Shown: positions 8,543-20,556 of the stretch, piece by piece
Numbering within the stretch: position 1 is the stretch's first letter
How the letters are laid out: every line of letters begins with the position of its first letter
NCBI RefSeq assembly: GCF_003669015.1
Contig: NZ_CP033069.1
Coordinates: 1,553,001 to 1,617,000 of the forward strand
DNA: 64,000 nucleotides
Origin: Acidovorax sp. 1608163
Lineage (GTDB): Bacteria; Pseudomonadota; Gammaproteobacteria; Burkholderiales; Burkholderiaceae_C
Reading direction: 5' to 3'
Position numbers and translations under genes: made by a program
Notes under the pieces: generated by a model
The model's database searches: none
What the model saw: only the letters and a program-made list of their open reading frames with translations
What the model was told of the DNA's origin: nothing

Positions 8543-11410
8543 ATGTCCAGTAATACTGTCGCCGAGTTCGCAAACGAACTCAAAAAATCGCCTGAAACTC
8601 TGCTCGACCAGCTCAAGGCTGCGGGTGTGAGCAAGGCTGCCCCTTCGGATGCCCTGACCGAGCCCGACAAGCAAAAGCTGTTGGCTTACCTGCAGGCCAG
8701 CCACGGCACCGCTTCGGGTGATCGCAAGAAGATCACCATGGTCAAGAAGTCCACCAGCGAAATCAAGCAGGCCGATGCCACTGGCAAGGCCCGCACGATC
8801 CAGGTGGAAGTGCGCAAGAAGCGCACCTTCATCCAGCGCGATGAAGGCGTCGAGTCCGCTGCGGAATCTGCAGCGCCTGCCGCCGAAGAAGCCGCTGTTT
8901 CCAGCGAGGACATCGAATTGGCTCGCCGCGAGGAAGAAGCCCGCCGCCAGGCCGAGCTGATTCGCCGCCAGGAGACAGAGCTCGCTGAAAAGCGTGCCGA
9001 GCGTGAAGCCCGCGAAAAGCGTGAGCGCGAAGCCGAAGAGCGTGCCGCCGCCTACGCAGCCCAGGAAGCCGAAAAGAAGGCGCAGGCGTCTGCTGTCAAG
9101 CAGGAAGCCACCCGCGAACAGGCTGCTGAAGCTGCTGCGCGCAATGCCGCCCAGACCGAAGCCCGCGAAAAGGCCGCTGCCGAATCCAAGGCGCGTGCCG
9201 ACGAAGAAACCGCGCGCGCTGCCGATCTGGATGCCCGCCGCCGCAAGGCCGAGGCCGAAGCTGCAGCGATCCGCTCCATGATGGCAACGCCCAAGAAGGC
9301 GGTCATGGTGGCCAAGAAGCCCGAAGAACCCAAGCCAGTGGCCAAGCCCGCTGCTGTGGGTGACGCCAAGAAGGGCACCTTGCACAAGCCTGCCGTTGGT
9401 ACCGGCACAGGGCCGCGCAATGCGGGTGCTGCTGCACCTGCTGCGCCTGGCGCAGGGGCTGGCAAGGAAGTCAAATCGGCCAAGCTGTCCTCCAGCTGGG
9501 CGAATGACACGGCCAAGAAGAAAGAAATCAAGACCCGCGGCGACAGCAGCGGTGGTGTGGGGCGCAACAACTGGCGCGGTGGTCCTCGTGGCCGCCGTGG
9601 CGACAACCGCGATCAGCGCGATGACCACCAGCAATCTGCGCCGGTGGAAGCCCGCATCATTGAAGTGCATGTGCCTGAAACCATCACGGTGGCAGAGCTG
9701 GCGCACAAGATGTCGATCAAGGCCTCTGAAGTCATCAAGGCTTTGATGAAGATGGGCCAGATGGTCACCATCAACCAGCCGCTGGACCAGGACACTGCCA
9801 TGATCGTGGTGGAAGAGTTGGGCCACAAGGCTGTGGTGGCGGCACTGGACGATCCAGAAGCCTTCACCGACGAAGATGCAGGCCAGCAAAACGCAGAGCT
9901 GCTGCCTCGTGCCCCTGTGGTGACCGTCATGGGCCACGTGGACCACGGCAAGACTTCTTTGCTGGACTACATCCGCCGCGCCAAGGTGGCTGCGGGCGAA
10001 GCCGGTGGCATTACGCAGCACATTGGTGCCTACCACGTCGAAACGCCACGCGGCATGGTGTCGTTCCTGGATACCCCTGGTCACGAGGCCTTCACGGCCA
10101 TGCGTGCCCGCGGTGCCCAGGCCACCGACATTGTGATTCTGGTGGTGGCAGCGGACGACGGTGTCATGCCCCAGACCAAGGAAGCCATCAAGCACGCCAA
10201 GGCGGCTGGTGTTCCTATCGTGGTGGCCATCACCAAGGCCGACAAGCCCGATGCCAACCCCGACCGCGTCAAGCAAGAGCTGGTGGTGGAAGAGGTGGTG
10301 CCGGAAGAATACGGTGGTGATTCGCCGTTCGTGCCTGTGTCTTCCAAGACGGGTATGGGCATTGACGCACTGCTGGAGCAAGTGCTGTTGCAAGCTGAAG
10401 TGCTGGAGCTGAAGGCCCCGGTGGAATCGCTGGCCAAGGGCCTGGTGATTGAAGCCCAGCTGGACAAGGGCCGCGGCCCTGTGGCCACGGTGCTGGTGCA
10501 ATCCGGTACGCTCAAAGTGGGCGATATCGTGCTGGCTGGCCAGACCTATGGCCGCGTGCGTGCCATGCTGGACGAAAACGGCAAGGTCGCCAAGACCGCA
10601 GGTCCTTCGATCCCGGTGGAAATCCAGGGTCTGACGGAAGTGCCGCAGGCAGGCGACGACTTCATGGTGATGACCGACGAGCGCCGTGCGCGCGAAATCG
10701 CCACCTACCGTGCAGGCAAGTTCCGCAACACCAAGCTGGCCAAGCAGCAAGCCGCCAAGCTGGAAAACATGTTTGCCGACATGACGGCGGGCGAGGTCAA
10801 GACCCTGCCCATCATCGTCAAGGCCGACGTGCAGGGTTCGCAGGAAGCGCTGTCGCAATCGTTGCTCAAGCTCTCGACCGACGAAATCAAGGTGCAACTG
10901 GTGTACGCCGGCGTGGGCGGCATCAGCGAGTCCGACATCAACCTGGCGATCGCCTCCAAGGCCATCGTGATTGGCTTCAATGTGCGCGCCGATGCCGGCG
11001 CTCGCAAGACAGCCGAAGGCAATGGCGTGGACCTGCATTACTACAGCATCATTTACGACGCTGTGGACGAGCTCAAGGTCGCTATGTCGGGCATGCTGGC
11101 CCCAGAGCAACGCGAAGAGATCATTGGTACGGCCGAAATCCGCACTGTGTTCGTGGCAACGAAGATTGGCACGATTGCCGGCTCGTACATCACGTCCGGT
11201 ATGGTGCACCGCAATGCCAAGTTCCGCCTGCTGCGCGACAACGTGGTGGTCTACACCGGCGATGTCGACTCGGTCAAGCGCCTCAAGGACGACGTCAAGG
11301 AAGTCAAGGAAGGCTTCGAGTGCGGTATCAAGCTCAAGAACTACAACGACATCAAAGAAGGTGATCACCTCGAATTCTTTGACATCAAGGAAATCGCACG
11401 GACGCTGTAA
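8543..11410 (+). CDS. infB: Translation initiation factor IF-2
   Basis: GTPase that brings initiator tRNA to the 30S subunit and promotes subunit joining. The 955-residue protein has an N-terminal IF2_N domain (1-55), a long Ala/Glu/Lys-rich charged segment (about 120-260), a Gly/Arg-rich linker (about 335-360), a second IF2_N domain, and the G domain with GHVDHGKT near residue 463, DTPGHEAF near 511 and a TKAD motif near 564, then domains II-IV. A shorter isoform from an internal start, as known in E. coli, was not evident to me. Confidence 0.97.
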   Translation: MSSNTVAEFANELKKSPETLLDQLKAAGVSKAAPSDALTEPDKQKLLAYLQASHGTASGDRKKITMVKKSTSEIKQADATGKARTIQVEVRKKRTFIQRDEGVESAAESAAPAAEEAAVSSEDIELARREEEARRQAELIRRQETELAEKRAEREAREKREREAEERAAAYAAQEAEKKAQASAVKQEATREQAAEAAARNAAQTEAREKAAAESKARADEETARAADLDARRRKAEAEAAAIRSMMATPKKAVMVAKKPEEPKPVAKPAAVGDAKKGTLHKPAVGTGTGPRNAGAAAPAAPGAGAGKEVKSAKLSSSWANDTAKKKEIKTRGDSSGGVGRNNWRGGPRGRRGDNRDQRDDHQQSAPVEARIIEVHVPETITVAELAHKMSIKASEVIKALMKMGQMVTINQPLDQDTAMIVVEELGHKAVVAALDDPEAFTDEDAGQQNAELLPRAPVVTVMGHVDHGKTSLLDYIRRAKVAAGEAGGITQHIGAYHVETPRGMVSFLDTPGHEAFTAMRARGAQATDIVILVVAADDGVMPQTKEAIKHAKAAGVPIVVAITKADKPDANPDRVKQELVVEEVVPEEYGGDSPFVPVSSKTGMGIDALLEQVLLQAEVLELKAPVESLAKGLVIEAQLDKGRGPVATVLVQSGTLKVGDIVLAGQTYGRVRAMLDENGKVAKTAGPSIPVEIQGLTEVPQAGDDFMVMTDERRAREIATYRAGKFRNTKLAKQQAAKLENMFADMTAGEVKTLPIIVKADVQGSQEALSQSLLKLSTDEIKVQLVYAGVGGISESDINLAIASKAIVIGFNVRADAGARKTAEGNGVDLHYYSIIYDAVDELKVAMSGMLAPEQREEIIGTAEIRTVFVATKIGTIAGSYITSGMVHRNAKFRLLRDNVVVYTGDVDSVKRLKDDVKEVKEGFECGIKLKNYNDIKEGDHLEFFDIKEIARTL

Positions 11411-11434
11411 GGCGTACCAGGCAAGAGCGACGAC

Positions 11435-11815
11435 ATGGCAGCGAAGAAATCCTCCACTCCCAACCGCGCCTTCAAGGTGGCCGATCAGATCCAGCGCGAT
11501 CTGACCGAGCTGATTGCGCGCGAGCTGAAAGACCCGCGCGTGGGCATGGTGACGCTGCAGGGTGTGGAGGTCACCCCTGACTACGCCCATGCCAAGGTGT
11601 TCTTCAGCCTGCTGACGGGCGACCCTGTGGAGACACAGGTGGCGCTGAACCAGGCCGCGGGCTTTTTGCGCAATGGTTTGTTCAAGCGCTTGCACATCCA
11701 TACGGTGCCCACGCTGCACTTCATGTTCGATCGCACCTCTGAGCGTGCGGCCGATATGAATGCGCTGATTGCGCGCGCCGTTGCTTCTCGCGCCAAAGAC
11801 GACGAGGAAGCATGA
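11435..11815 (+). CDS. rbfA: 30S ribosome-binding factor RbfA
   Basis: Small KH-fold protein that helps mature the 16S rRNA 5' end and binds free 30S subunits. Its 126 residues include the family segment [25 protein letters not shown] split over the first third and a C-terminal region with [14 protein letters not shown]. It follows infB by 24 bases and overlaps truB by ATGA, as in the classical operon. Confidence 0.95.
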   Translation: MAAKKSSTPNRAFKVADQIQRDLTELIARELKDPRVGMVTLQGVEVTPDYAHAKVFFSLLTGDPVETQVALNQAAGFLRNGLFKRLHIHTVPTLHFMFDRTSERAADMNALIARAVASRAKDDEEA

Positions 11816-12819
11816 CCGAGCGCGCTCCCCGCATCCGGGTGCAGCGGCGCCCGGTGCACGGAGTGCTGCTGCTCGATAAACCCCTGGGCCTGTCCAGTAA
11901 TGACGCCTTGCAAAAGGCGAAGTGGCTGCTGCGCGCCGAAAAAGCGGGCCACACCGGCACGCTGGATCCGCTGGCCTCCGGCGTGCTACCGCTGTGCTTT
12001 GGTGCTGCCACCAAGTTCAGCCAGTTGCAGTTGGAGGCGGCCAAAACCTACGAAGCCATTGCGCTGCTGGGCACCACCACCACCACCGGCGACGCCGAGG
12101 GGGATGTGCTCGAGCGCCGTGAGGTGCTGCCTGAGCAGGTGACGCCAGAGCGCATTGCTGCCGTGCAGCAACAGTTCACGGGCCCGATCAGCCAGGTGCC
12201 GCCCATGCACAGTGCGCTGAAGAAGGACGGCAAGGCGCTGTACGAATATGCCCGCGCCGGCATTGCCGTGGAACGCGAAGCGCGCAATGTGGTCATTCAT
12301 GCATTGGAATTGACCCTTGTGCGCACAGAACAAGCGCAGGTAGCTATCAAAATGATAGTGACTTGCAGCAAGGGAACGTACATCCGTACCCTGGGGGAAG
12401 ACATTGGTGCTGCGCTGGGGGTGGGGGCTCACCTGACCTTTTTGCGCCGTATTGATACGGGGGGTCTTGGTGTCGAGCGCTGCGTCACACTGGCGCAGCT
12501 GGAGGCCATGGACGATGCAGGGCGTCTGGCCTGCCTGGAGCCCCCTGAGTCGCTGCTGGTGGGGCACACGCGTGTCACGTTGGACGGCGACAATGCGGCC
12601 CGGTTCCTGTCGGGCGTGCGTCGCCGTGGATCCTGGCCGGACGCCAGTGCCGTGGCGGTTTTTGGTGACAAGCCACCGGCATTGCTGGGGGTGGGCCATA
12701 TCGTTGGCGGGGAGCTGGTGCCGGGCAGGCTCCTGAGTCCGCTGGAAATTCAACAAATTTTGGAAGGCACGCCGCATTCCGCGTCCATGGCGCACAGCGG
12801 CACATTGGAAAAACTATGA
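11812..12819 (+). CDS. truB: tRNA pseudouridine-55 synthase TruB
   Basis: Makes pseudouridine 55 in the T-loop of tRNAs. The catalytic Asp lies in the [12 protein letters not shown] motif (about residues 45-57), and the motif [10 protein letters not shown] (near 184) is present. Length 335 is normal for proteobacterial TruB with a C-terminal extension. A degenerate copy of the window's palindromic repeat overlaps codons just before CSKGTY. Starts overlap at both ends (rbfA stop/truB start and truB stop/typA start, both ATGA), so translation is coupled. Confidence 0.96.
   Translation: MTERAPRIRVQRRPVHGVLLLDKPLGLSSNDALQKAKWLLRAEKAGHTGTLDPLASGVLPLCFGAATKFSQLQLEAAKTYEAIALLGTTTTTGDAEGDVLERREVLPEQVTPERIAAVQQQFTGPISQVPPMHSALKKDGKALYEYARAGIAVEREARNVVIHALELTLVRTEQAQVAIKMIVTCSKGTYIRTLGEDIGAALGVGAHLTFLRRIDTGGLGVERCVTLAQLEAMDDAGRLACLEPPESLLVGHTRVTLDGDNAARFLSGVRRRGSWPDASAVAVFGDKPPALLGVGHIVGGELVPGRLLSPLEIQQILEGTPHSASMAHSGTLEKL
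12341..12379 (+). repeat. Degenerate palindromic repeat inside truB, copy E
   Basis: GTAGCTATCAAAATGATAG followed by TTGCAGCAAGG resembles the flank and core of the intergenic copies. It is read in frame as the segment just ahead of the conserved CSKGTY motif. It is the most degenerate coding copy, so assignment is tentative. Confidence 0.4.
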
Positions 12820-14639
12820 CTAAACAAATCCGCAATATCGCGATCATTGCCCACGTTGACCATGGCAAAACCACCATGGTGGACCAGCTGCTGCGCCAGT
12901 CCGGCACCTTCGCCGACCACGAGAAGGTCGTCGACACCGTGATGGACAACAACGCGATTGAAAAAGAGCGTGGCATCACCATCCTGGCCAAGAACTGCGC
13001 CGTGAGCTGGAAGGGTACGCACATCAACATCGTGGACACCCCTGGTCACGCGGACTTCGGCGGCGAAGTGGAACGTGCCCTGTCCATGGTGGACAGCGTG
13101 GTGCTGCTGATCGATGCGCAGGAAGGCCCCATGCCCCAAACGCGTTTCGTGACCAAGAAGGCCCTGGCCCTGGGCCTGCGCCCCATCCTGGTCGTGAACA
13201 AGGTGGACAAGCCTGGTGCCAACCCCGACAAGGTGGTGAACGCTGCGTTTGACCTGTTCGACAAGCTGGGCGCGACCGACGAGCAACTCGACTTCCCCGT
13301 GGTGTACGCCTCGGGCATCAACGGCTGGTCGTCGCTGGAAGAAGGCCCTCCGGGTGAGCAGTGGGGCCCCGACATGTCGGCCCTGTTCGACACCATCCTC
13401 AAGCACGTGCCCCCGAACACGGGTGACGCGAGCGCGCCGCTGCAACTGCAAATCTCGGCGCTGGACTTCTCCACCTTCGTGGGCCGCATCGGCGTGGGCC
13501 GTATCAGCCAAGGTACGCTGAAGCCCATGATGGACGTGGTCGTCATGGAAGGCCCCGATGGCAAGGCCGTCAAGGGCCGTGTGAACCAGGTGCTGACCTT
13601 CCAGGGTCTGGACCGCATGCAGACGCCAATGGCTGGCCCTGGCGACATCGTGCTGATCAACGGCATCGAAGACATCGGTATCGGCGTGACCGTGACCGAC
13701 CCGGCCAACCCCGCACCGCTGCCCATGCTGAAGGTGGACGAGCCCACGCTGACCATGAACTTCTGCGTGAACACCTCGCCCCTGGCAGGCCGCGAAGGCA
13801 AGTTTGTGACCAGCCGCCAGATCTGGGACCGCCTGCAAAAGGAACTGCAGCACAACGTGGCCCTGCGCGTGAAGGAAACCGACGAAGAAGGTATCTTTGA
13901 AGTGATGGGCCGTGGTGAACTGCACCTGACCATCTTGCTGGAAAACATGCGCCGCGAAGGCTACGAGCTGGCTGTGTCCAAGCCCCGCGTGGTGTTCAAG
14001 GAAATCAATGGCGAGAAGTGCGAGCCTATCGAGCTGGTGACTGCCGACATTGAAGAAGGCCACCAAGGCGGCGTGATGCAAGCCCTGGGCGAGCGCAAGG
14101 GCGAGCTGGTGAACATGGAGTCCGACGGCCGTGGCCGCGTGCGCCTGGAGTACCGCATCCCGGCCCGTGGCCTGATCGGTTTCACCAACGAATTCCTGAA
14201 CCTGACGCGCGGTTCCGGTCTGATCTCCAACATCTTCGACAGCTACGAACCGCACAAGGGCGACATCGGTGGCCGCAAGAACGGTGTGCTGATCTCCATG
14301 GACGACGGTGAAATCTTCACCTACGCCCTGGGCAAGCTGGACGACCGTGGTCGCATGTTCGTGAAGGCGAACGACCCCGTGTACGAAGGCATGATCGTCG
14401 GCATCCACAGCCGCGACAACGACCTGATCGTGAACGCCACGCGCACCAAGCAGCTGACCAACTTCCGCGTCTCCGGCAAGGAAGATGCGATCAAGATCAC
14501 GCCCCCGATCGACCTCACGCTGGAATACGGCGTGGAATTCATCGAGGACGACGAGCTGGTCGAAATCACGCCCAAGAGCGTGCGCCTGCGCAAGCGCCAC
14601 CTGACAGAAAACGAGCGCAAGCGCGCTGGCCGTTCCTGA
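12816..14639 (+). CDS. typA: Ribosome-associated GTPase TypA/BipA
   Basis: Translational GTPase related to EF-G, involved in 50S assembly and stress adaptation. It has AHVDHGKTT (about residues 12-20), DTPGHADF (about 73), NKVDKPG (about 128), then EF-G-like domains III and V and the BipA C-terminal domain; length 607 is typical. Its start overlaps the truB stop, an addition to the usual rimP-truB operon. A strong terminator follows the stop. Confidence 0.96.
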   Translation: MTKQIRNIAIIAHVDHGKTTMVDQLLRQSGTFADHEKVVDTVMDNNAIEKERGITILAKNCAVSWKGTHINIVDTPGHADFGGEVERALSMVDSVVLLIDAQEGPMPQTRFVTKKALALGLRPILVVNKVDKPGANPDKVVNAAFDLFDKLGATDEQLDFPVVYASGINGWSSLEEGPPGEQWGPDMSALFDTILKHVPPNTGDASAPLQLQISALDFSTFVGRIGVGRISQGTLKPMMDVVVMEGPDGKAVKGRVNQVLTFQGLDRMQTPMAGPGDIVLINGIEDIGIGVTVTDPANPAPLPMLKVDEPTLTMNFCVNTSPLAGREGKFVTSRQIWDRLQKELQHNVALRVKETDEEGIFEVMGRGELHLTILLENMRREGYELAVSKPRVVFKEINGEKCEPIELVTADIEEGHQGGVMQALGERKGELVNMESDGRGRVRLEYRIPARGLIGFTNEFLNLTRGSGLISNIFDSYEPHKGDIGGRKNGVLISMDDGEIFTYALGKLDDRGRMFVKANDPVYEGMIVGIHSRDNDLIVNATRTKQLTNFRVSGKEDAIKITPPIDLTLEYGVEFIEDDELVEITPKSVRLRKRHLTENERKRAGRS

Positions 14640-14695
14640 GCGGACCGCTGAAGCTCGCGCACTGAGCCTTTGGCGGGTGTGCGTTGCTCTCGCAG

Positions 14696-14729
14696 AAAAA
14701 GGGCCCAGCCATGCTGCGGCCCTTTTTTT
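14696..14729 (+). terminator. Intrinsic terminator after typA
   Basis: GGGCC/GGCCC stem extended by A5/T7, loop of about 12 bases, then a run of seven T. It closes the rimP-typA operon. Confidence 0.8.
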
Positions 14730-14761
14730 CATTTGATTTGATGGTTTGACACAACCGATCC

Positions 14762-15637
14762 ATGTTGAAACTCACACATTCCCGCGCGGTGCTCCTGATG
14801 GTGGTTGTGACCCTGCTGTGGTCCATCGCCGGGGTGGTGACCCGCCACCTGGAACAGGCGCGCAGCTTTGAGGTGACTTTCTGGCGCAGCCTTTTCACCC
14901 TGCTCAGTCTGTTGATCCTGTTGCCCGCTGTACAGGGACGAGGGGTGTTTGGGGCGATGCGCAGGGGTGGAGCGGCCCTGTGGCTGTCTGGGCTGTGCTG
15001 GGCGGTGATGTTCACCGCCTTCATGGTGGCCATGATGCTGATGCCTGTGGCCAATGTGCTGGTGACCATGGCGGCAGGCCCGCTGCTCACGGCGCTGTTT
15101 GCGCGCATGTTCATTGGCCATCGCATTGCACCGCGCACCTGGGCGGCCATTGGCCTGGCCGGGCTGGGCATTGGCTGGATGTATGGCTCGCAGATGGCGG
15201 GGTTGCCGCTGTCGGGCACCCTGGTGGCGCTGTGTGTGCCGGTGGCCGCCGCTGCCAACTGGACGGTGGTGCAACACTCGCAGCGGCACGGTCACGCCGT
15301 CGATCTGGTGCCTGCGGTGTTGGTGGGGGCGGTGCTGTCGGTGCTGGTCACTTTGCCGTTAGCCCTGCCGTTTCAGGCCACGCCGCATGATTTATTCTTG
15401 CTGGCTTTGCTAGGGGTGTTTCAACTGGCCATCCCCTGCGTGTTGGCGGTGCGCTGTGGCCGCGTGCTGAAGGCGCCTGAGATGGCTTTGCTTGGCCTGC
15501 TGGAGGTGATCTTTGGCATCCTCTTGGCCTGGCTGGGAGCGGGTGAGCGCCCGGCACCCGCCGTGTTGGCTGGTGGCGCCCTGGTGATTGGTGCCTTGGT
15601 GTTGAATGAAATGCTGGGTTGGAAGGAACAAAAATGA
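14762..15637 (+). CDS. EamA/DMT-family transporter
   Basis: Inner-membrane protein of 291 residues with about ten hydrophobic segments and two EamA repeats, the drug/metabolite transporter pattern. Members export amino acids, metabolites or drugs; the substrate cannot be inferred here. The stop overlaps the start of the following acyl-CoA gene (ATGA), so the two are probably expressed together. Confidence 0.85.
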   Translation: MLKLTHSRAVLLMVVVTLLWSIAGVVTRHLEQARSFEVTFWRSLFTLLSLLILLPAVQGRGVFGAMRRGGAALWLSGLCWAVMFTAFMVAMMLMPVANVLVTMAAGPLLTALFARMFIGHRIAPRTWAAIGLAGLGIGWMYGSQMAGLPLSGTLVALCVPVAAAANWTVVQHSQRHGHAVDLVPAVLVGAVLSVLVTLPLALPFQATPHDLFLLALLGVFQLAIPCVLAVRCGRVLKAPEMALLGLLEVIFGILLAWLGAGERPAPAVLAGGALVIGALVLNEMLGWKEQK

Positions 15638-16752
15638 TGGAGACAGTGATGACGGAAGTATCGAAAGACGTGGTGAGTGACGTTGTGAGCGAAGTGCGCG
15701 GTCAGGTCGGGTTCATTACCTTGAACCGGCCCCGTGCGCTGAATGCGCTGTCGCTGGGCATGGTGCGCGAGCTGATGGGCACTTTGCTGGCCTGGCAGGC
15801 AGACCAGCGGGTGCTGGCCGTGGCCATCCGGGGCAGCAACAAGGAAGGCCCCTTTGGCGCCTTCTGCGCGGGCGGTGACATTCGCTTTTTGCACCAGGCA
15901 GGCAGCCAGGGCAATCCACAGCTCGAAGATTTTTTCACCGAGGAATACGCGCTCAACCACCTGATCCACAACTACGCCAAGCCCTACATCGCCTTCATGG
16001 ACGGCATCGTGATGGGTGGCGGCATGGGCATCAGCCAGGGCGCAGCGCTGCGCGTGGTGACTGAGCGCACCAAGATGGCCATGCCTGAGACGGCGATTGG
16101 CCTGTTCCCCGATGTGGGCGGTGGCTACTTTCTGAGTCGCTGCCCTGGCAGCGTAGGTGAGTGGTTGGCCCTGACGGGCGACACCATTGGCGCGGGCGAC
16201 GCCATCGAGAACCAGTTGGCCGATGGCTGCCTGCCGTCAGACCAGCAAGCTGCCGTGTGGGAGGCGCTGGGCAGCCAGCCGTTTGCCGACGGGCAGGCGG
16301 TCCGGTCGTTTGTTGTTTCAAAATTTGTAGCTGCTAGCGCTTATCACACAAGCGCTAGGGCCCAAATTGATCAGTATTTTTCGCTCTCCACTGTCGGGGC
16401 GATTGTCACGGCGCTGGAGGCGGCGGACACCGATTGGGCGCGCACTGCGGCGGCCACGCTGCGCAAGCGCTCGCCGCTGATGCTGCACGTGGTGCTGGAG
16501 CAGATCCGCCGGGCACGCGGCATGGGCCTGGCCGATGATTTGCGCATGGAGCGCGATATGGTGCGCCACTGCTTCTATCTGCGCCCTGGGCAGAGTGAAA
16601 CCGTGGAAGGCATCCGCGCCCTGGCGGTAGACAAGGACCACGCCCCGCAGTGGAACCCCGGCCGCATTGAAGACGTGACGCCTGAAATGGTGGCGCCGTT
16701 CTTTGCAAGTCCCTGGCCGGCGCATGCGCACCCGCTGGCCAACTTGGCCTGA
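15634..16752 (+). CDS. Enoyl-CoA hydratase/isomerase-family protein, 3-hydroxyisobutyryl-CoA hydrolase-like
   Basis: Crotonase-fold enzyme, 372 residues. FCAGGDIRFLHQ near residue 75 and the oxyanion-hole segment DGIVMGGGMGIS near 120 match the HIBYL-CoA hydrolase branch used in valine degradation rather than short enoyl-CoA hydratases; the length agrees. I chose the ATG that overlaps the upstream stop, with GGAAGGA 7 bases before it. Residues about 229-245 are encoded by a palindromic repeat, an in-frame insertion in a region that is normally a linker between the crotonase core and the C-terminal helices. Function is by family, not proven. Confidence 0.82.
   Translation: MMETVMTEVSKDVVSDVVSEVRGQVGFITLNRPRALNALSLGMVRELMGTLLAWQADQRVLAVAIRGSNKEGPFGAFCAGGDIRFLHQAGSQGNPQLEDFFTEEYALNHLIHNYAKPYIAFMDGIVMGGGMGISQGAALRVVTERTKMAMPETAIGLFPDVGGGYFLSRCPGSVGEWLALTGDTIGAGDAIENQLADGCLPSDQQAAVWEALGSQPFADGQAVRSFVVSKFVAASAYHTSARAQIDQYFSLSTVGAIVTALEAADTDWARTAAATLRKRSPLMLHVVLEQIRRARGMGLADDLRMERDMVRHCFYLRPGQSETVEGIRALAVDKDHAPQWNPGRIEDVTPEMVAPFFASPWPAHAHPLANLA
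16319..16368 (+). repeat. Palindromic repeat inside the hydrolase-like gene, copy B
   Basis: A near-perfect family member with arms TAGCTGCTAGCGCTT and AAGCGCTAGGGCCC, translated in frame as part of the protein. It is almost identical to copy D between bfd and tonB, so it looks like a recent insertion that kept the reading frame. Confidence 0.85.
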
Positions 16753-16783
16753 TTTTTGGCGCGGTACGGCTTGCGTTGGCATG

Positions 16784-16810
16784 AAAAAGCCGCTCGACGA
16801 GCGGCTTTTT
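16784..16810. terminator. Bidirectional terminator between convergent genes
   Basis: GCCGCT/AGCGGC stem flanked by A5 and T5, so it can work in both directions. It separates the hydrolase-like gene from smpB, which face each other. Confidence 0.8.
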
Positions 16811-16835
16811 ATTTGGGGCTGAGCGGCTGCAAGGG

Positions 16836-17309
16836 TCAGCGGTTGCGGCTTTTCATGGCCCGCTCCACCTCTCGTTTGCCCTCGCGGTCCTTGATGGTGT
16901 CGCGCTTGTCATGTTCGGCCTTGCCCTTGGCCAAGGCAATTTCGCATTTCACAAACCCGTTCTTCCAGTGCAGGTTCAGGGGGACGAGGGTGTAGCCCTT
17001 TTGCTCGACCTTGCTGATCAAGCGTTTGATATCGTCTTTTTTGAGCAGCAGCTTTTTGGTGCGTGCCGACTCTGGGTTCACATGGGTGGAGGCCGTCTTC
17101 AGCGCCTGGATCAGGCAGCCCAGCAGGTACAGCTCGCCTTCGCGGATGAGCACGTAGCCATCGGTCAGTTGCACTTTGCCCTCGCGCAGCGCCTTGACCT
17201 CCCAGCCGTGCAGCACCATGCCTGCCTCGTGGCGTTCTTCAAAGAAGTAGTTGAAAGCCGCTTTCTTGTTGTCAGCGATGCGGGACGATGGATCGGGTTT
17301 TTTGGCCAT
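16836..17309 (-). CDS. smpB: SsrA-binding protein SmpB
   Basis: tmRNA partner needed for trans-translation rescue of stalled ribosomes. Family features over 157 residues: [18 protein letters not shown] near the start, [11 protein letters not shown], and a basic C-terminal tail ([16 protein letters not shown]) that enters the mRNA channel. It is divergent from ratA, the same arrangement as in E. coli. No ssrA gene is visible in the window. Confidence 0.96.
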   Translation of the reverse strand: MAKKPDPSSRIADNKKAAFNYFFEERHEAGMVLHGWEVKALREGKVQLTDGYVLIREGELYLLGCLIQALKTASTHVNPESARTKKLLLKKDDIKRLISKVEQKGYTLVPLNLHWKNGFVKCEIALAKGKAEHDKRDTIKDREGKREVERAMKSRNR

Positions 17310-17444
17310 GAGGAATTAGATAAGACGCAAACCGGAAGATAAAAGGCCTCCCTACAATTGTCGTTGTCTCGCAGCTGCGATTCTAATTTCCTCTGACCCC
17401 TTGCACCCGCCAGCCATCACGCTGTGTGTAGTGGTCCTGTTTGC

Positions 17445-17885
17445 ATGAAAACCGTTCAAAAGTCTGTCCTCATCTGGTATTCCCCCGAAGAAATGTTTGC
17501 CTTGGTCACTGGCGTGGAGCAGTACCCAGAATTTCTCCCTTGGTGCGACCGGGCCCGGGTCCTGGAGCATGTGGAGGGCGGGATGACAGCCGAAGTGGGC
17601 ATCGCCCTGGGCGGGATTCGCCAGACCTTTGTGACCCGCAACACCCATGTCCCTGGCCAGAGGGTACAGATGCATTTGGTGAAAGGCCCGTTCTCGCAAT
17701 TGGAGGGAGACTGGCGCTTTTTGCCCGTGGGCGATGGCAGCCAGCGGGCGTGCAAGGTGGAGCTGCAGTTGAACTATGGATTTAGCAGCATGGCGCTGGC
17801 CGCGCTGGTGGGCCCGGTGTTTGACCGCATTGCTGCCACCATGGTGGATGCCTTCGTCAAGCGTGCGGAGCAGGTGTATGGGTGA
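17445..17885 (+). CDS. ratA: RatA-like START-domain protein (SRPBCC / COQ10 family)
   Basis: A 146-residue START/COQ10-like protein. In E. coli the homologue RatA was reported to bind 50S and block subunit joining, while other members help ubiquinone use, so the role is not settled. It opens MKTVQKSVLIWYSPEEMF and has the family's FLPWCDRARVLE segment. I chose the ATG that starts this typical opening rather than an upstream GTG. It overlaps rnfH by eight bases and is divergent from smpB. Confidence 0.88.
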   Translation: MKTVQKSVLIWYSPEEMFALVTGVEQYPEFLPWCDRARVLEHVEGGMTAEVGIALGGIRQTFVTRNTHVPGQRVQMHLVKGPFSQLEGDWRFLPVGDGSQRACKVELQLNYGFSSMALAALVGPVFDRIAATMVDAFVKRAEQVYG

Positions 17886-18261
17886 ATCGCCCACCAAGAG
17901 CGGCGACGCAATGCAGCCGCTGAGGGTTGTGCTGGTGGCGTGCACGGCACCCCGTCAGACGCAGCAATGGCAATTGAGTTTGCCCCAGGGGGCTACCGTG
18001 GCTGATGCCCTCAAGGCCTGCGGACAGGGTGCTGCACTGTCTGCACTGTCTATAGGATGCGAAGAGGGCAGGGGGCTGATCGGTGTATGGGGGCGGTCTG
18101 CGGCCCCAGAGACGGTGCTGCAAGACCTGGACCGGGTGGAGCTGTACCGCCCCCTGAAAGTGGACCCCAAGGTCGCCAGGCGCGAGCGTTTTGCCAAACA
18201 GGGTGCCCGCAGCACCGGGCTCTTTGCCAGCAAACGCCCAGGTGCCAAGGCAGGGTATTGA
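17878..18261 (+). CDS. rnfH: RnfH-family ubiquitin-like protein (RatB)
   Basis: Small beta-grasp protein, 127 residues, with the family pattern of an N-terminal VVLVACT strand, a GATVADAL helix start and the RVELYRPLKVDPKVARRER segment near the C-terminus. It is usually found after ratA; the biochemical role is unknown despite the name. The start overlaps the ratA stop; a second in-frame ATG at 17911 would give a shorter protein that begins closer to the family norm. Confidence 0.85.
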   Translation: MGESPTKSGDAMQPLRVVLVACTAPRQTQQWQLSLPQGATVADALKACGQGAALSALSIGCEEGRGLIGVWGRSAAPETVLQDLDRVELYRPLKVDPKVARRERFAKQGARSTGLFASKRPGAKAGY

Positions 18262-18309
18262 ACAGAGTCGCAGCCTTGTCTGGCTGCGCGGCGCTGGATC
18301 AGCAGCGCA

Positions 18310-18837
18310 TTAGCGTGCGCAATCCGTTGCCATAATCTCGCTGGCACGCTTGATTTCAGCGTTGCGACTGGCTTCATCCATAAAGACGCGCTCGCCTTGG
18401 GCGTTGACCTGCATGGTGGGGCGACCCATCTCCAAGTCGGCCTTGGCGCGGCGGGCGCGTGCGCAGTTTTCTGCCTTGGCGCGCGCCAGCTTCTCTTCCT
18501 CGGCCTTTTTCTTGGCGGCTTCTGCGGCCTCTGCCTGAGCTTTTTTCTCTTCCAGCTCTTTGTCCTTGCCTGCACTGGCGGGCTTGGTGGGTGCTTTGGC
18601 TGCCGTGGCCGGTGCGGCATCGTCGGCACCGGAGGCTGCGGCGCCAGCGTCTGGCGCAATGCGCACTGCAGCGGACCCACCGGGCTGCTTCAGGATGCTC
18701 TTGACGGGGATGTCGGACGGAGGTGGACGGTCGCTGAACACCTTGCGGCCGTCTTTGTCGATCCACTGCCACTGAGCGGCGGCGCCCAGTGCCCAAGTGC
18801 AGGCCACGGCCAGCAGGAGAAGCTTGTGCATTTTCAT
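18310..18837 (-). CDS. DUF4124 domain-containing exported protein
   Basis: A 175-residue protein with an N-terminal signal peptide (hydrophobic segment LLLLAVACTWALGAAAQ) followed directly by the DUF4124 pattern QWIDKDGRKVFSDRPPP. The rest is an Ala/Lys/Glu-rich, probably coiled-coil segment, with a C-terminal part containing two Cys. DUF4124 proteins are common envelope proteins of betaproteobacteria with no settled function. It is convergent with rnfH and divergent from guaB. Confidence 0.85.
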   Translation of the reverse strand: MKMHKLLLLAVACTWALGAAAQWQWIDKDGRKVFSDRPPPSDIPVKSILKQPGGSAAVRIAPDAGAAASGADDAAPATAAKAPTKPASAGKDKELEEKKAQAEAAEAAKKKAEEEKLARAKAENCARARRAKADLEMGRPTMQVNAQGERVFMDEASRNAEIKRASEIMATDCAR

Positions 18838-18851
18838 GGCGATGAGTTTAG

Positions 18852-20462
<1,611 letters not shown>

Positions 20463-20477
20463 TCGTTGCTGATCTAA

Positions 20478-20544
20478 TCTGGCTAGATTGAAAAAATCTA
20501 GTCAGACTGATATAGTCTGGTCTGAATTAACCATTCAGGCCAGA
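20478..20544 (+). promoter_or_regulatory. Autoregulated TA promoter: two 12-bp inverted repeats around a sigma-70 promoter
   Basis: IR1 has arms at 20478-20489 and 20495-20506, and IR2 at 20516-20527 and 20533-20544; each has 5-base spacers and one mismatch. TTGAAA (20488-20493) and TATAGT (20511-20516) are 17 bases apart, so IR1 covers the -35 and IR2 covers the predicted start site. This is the layout expected for repression by an antitoxin or TA complex. Confidence 0.7.
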
Positions 20545-20554
20545 CTTTTTTTAC
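20514..20554 (+). terminator. Intrinsic terminator after guaB, overlapping TA operator IR2
   Basis: A 14-bp stem (AGTCTGGTCTGAAT with its complement, one G-U pair) is followed by a T-rich run directly before the antitoxin ATG. It would end guaB transcripts, while the TA promoter starts inside the stem, so its own transcripts carry only half the hairpin. Confidence 0.7.
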
Positions 20555-20556
20555 TT

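Noticed and set aside
8522..11719. Minus-strand frame of 1065 codons opposite infB
   Set aside because: Antisense shadow; infB is certain and conserved.
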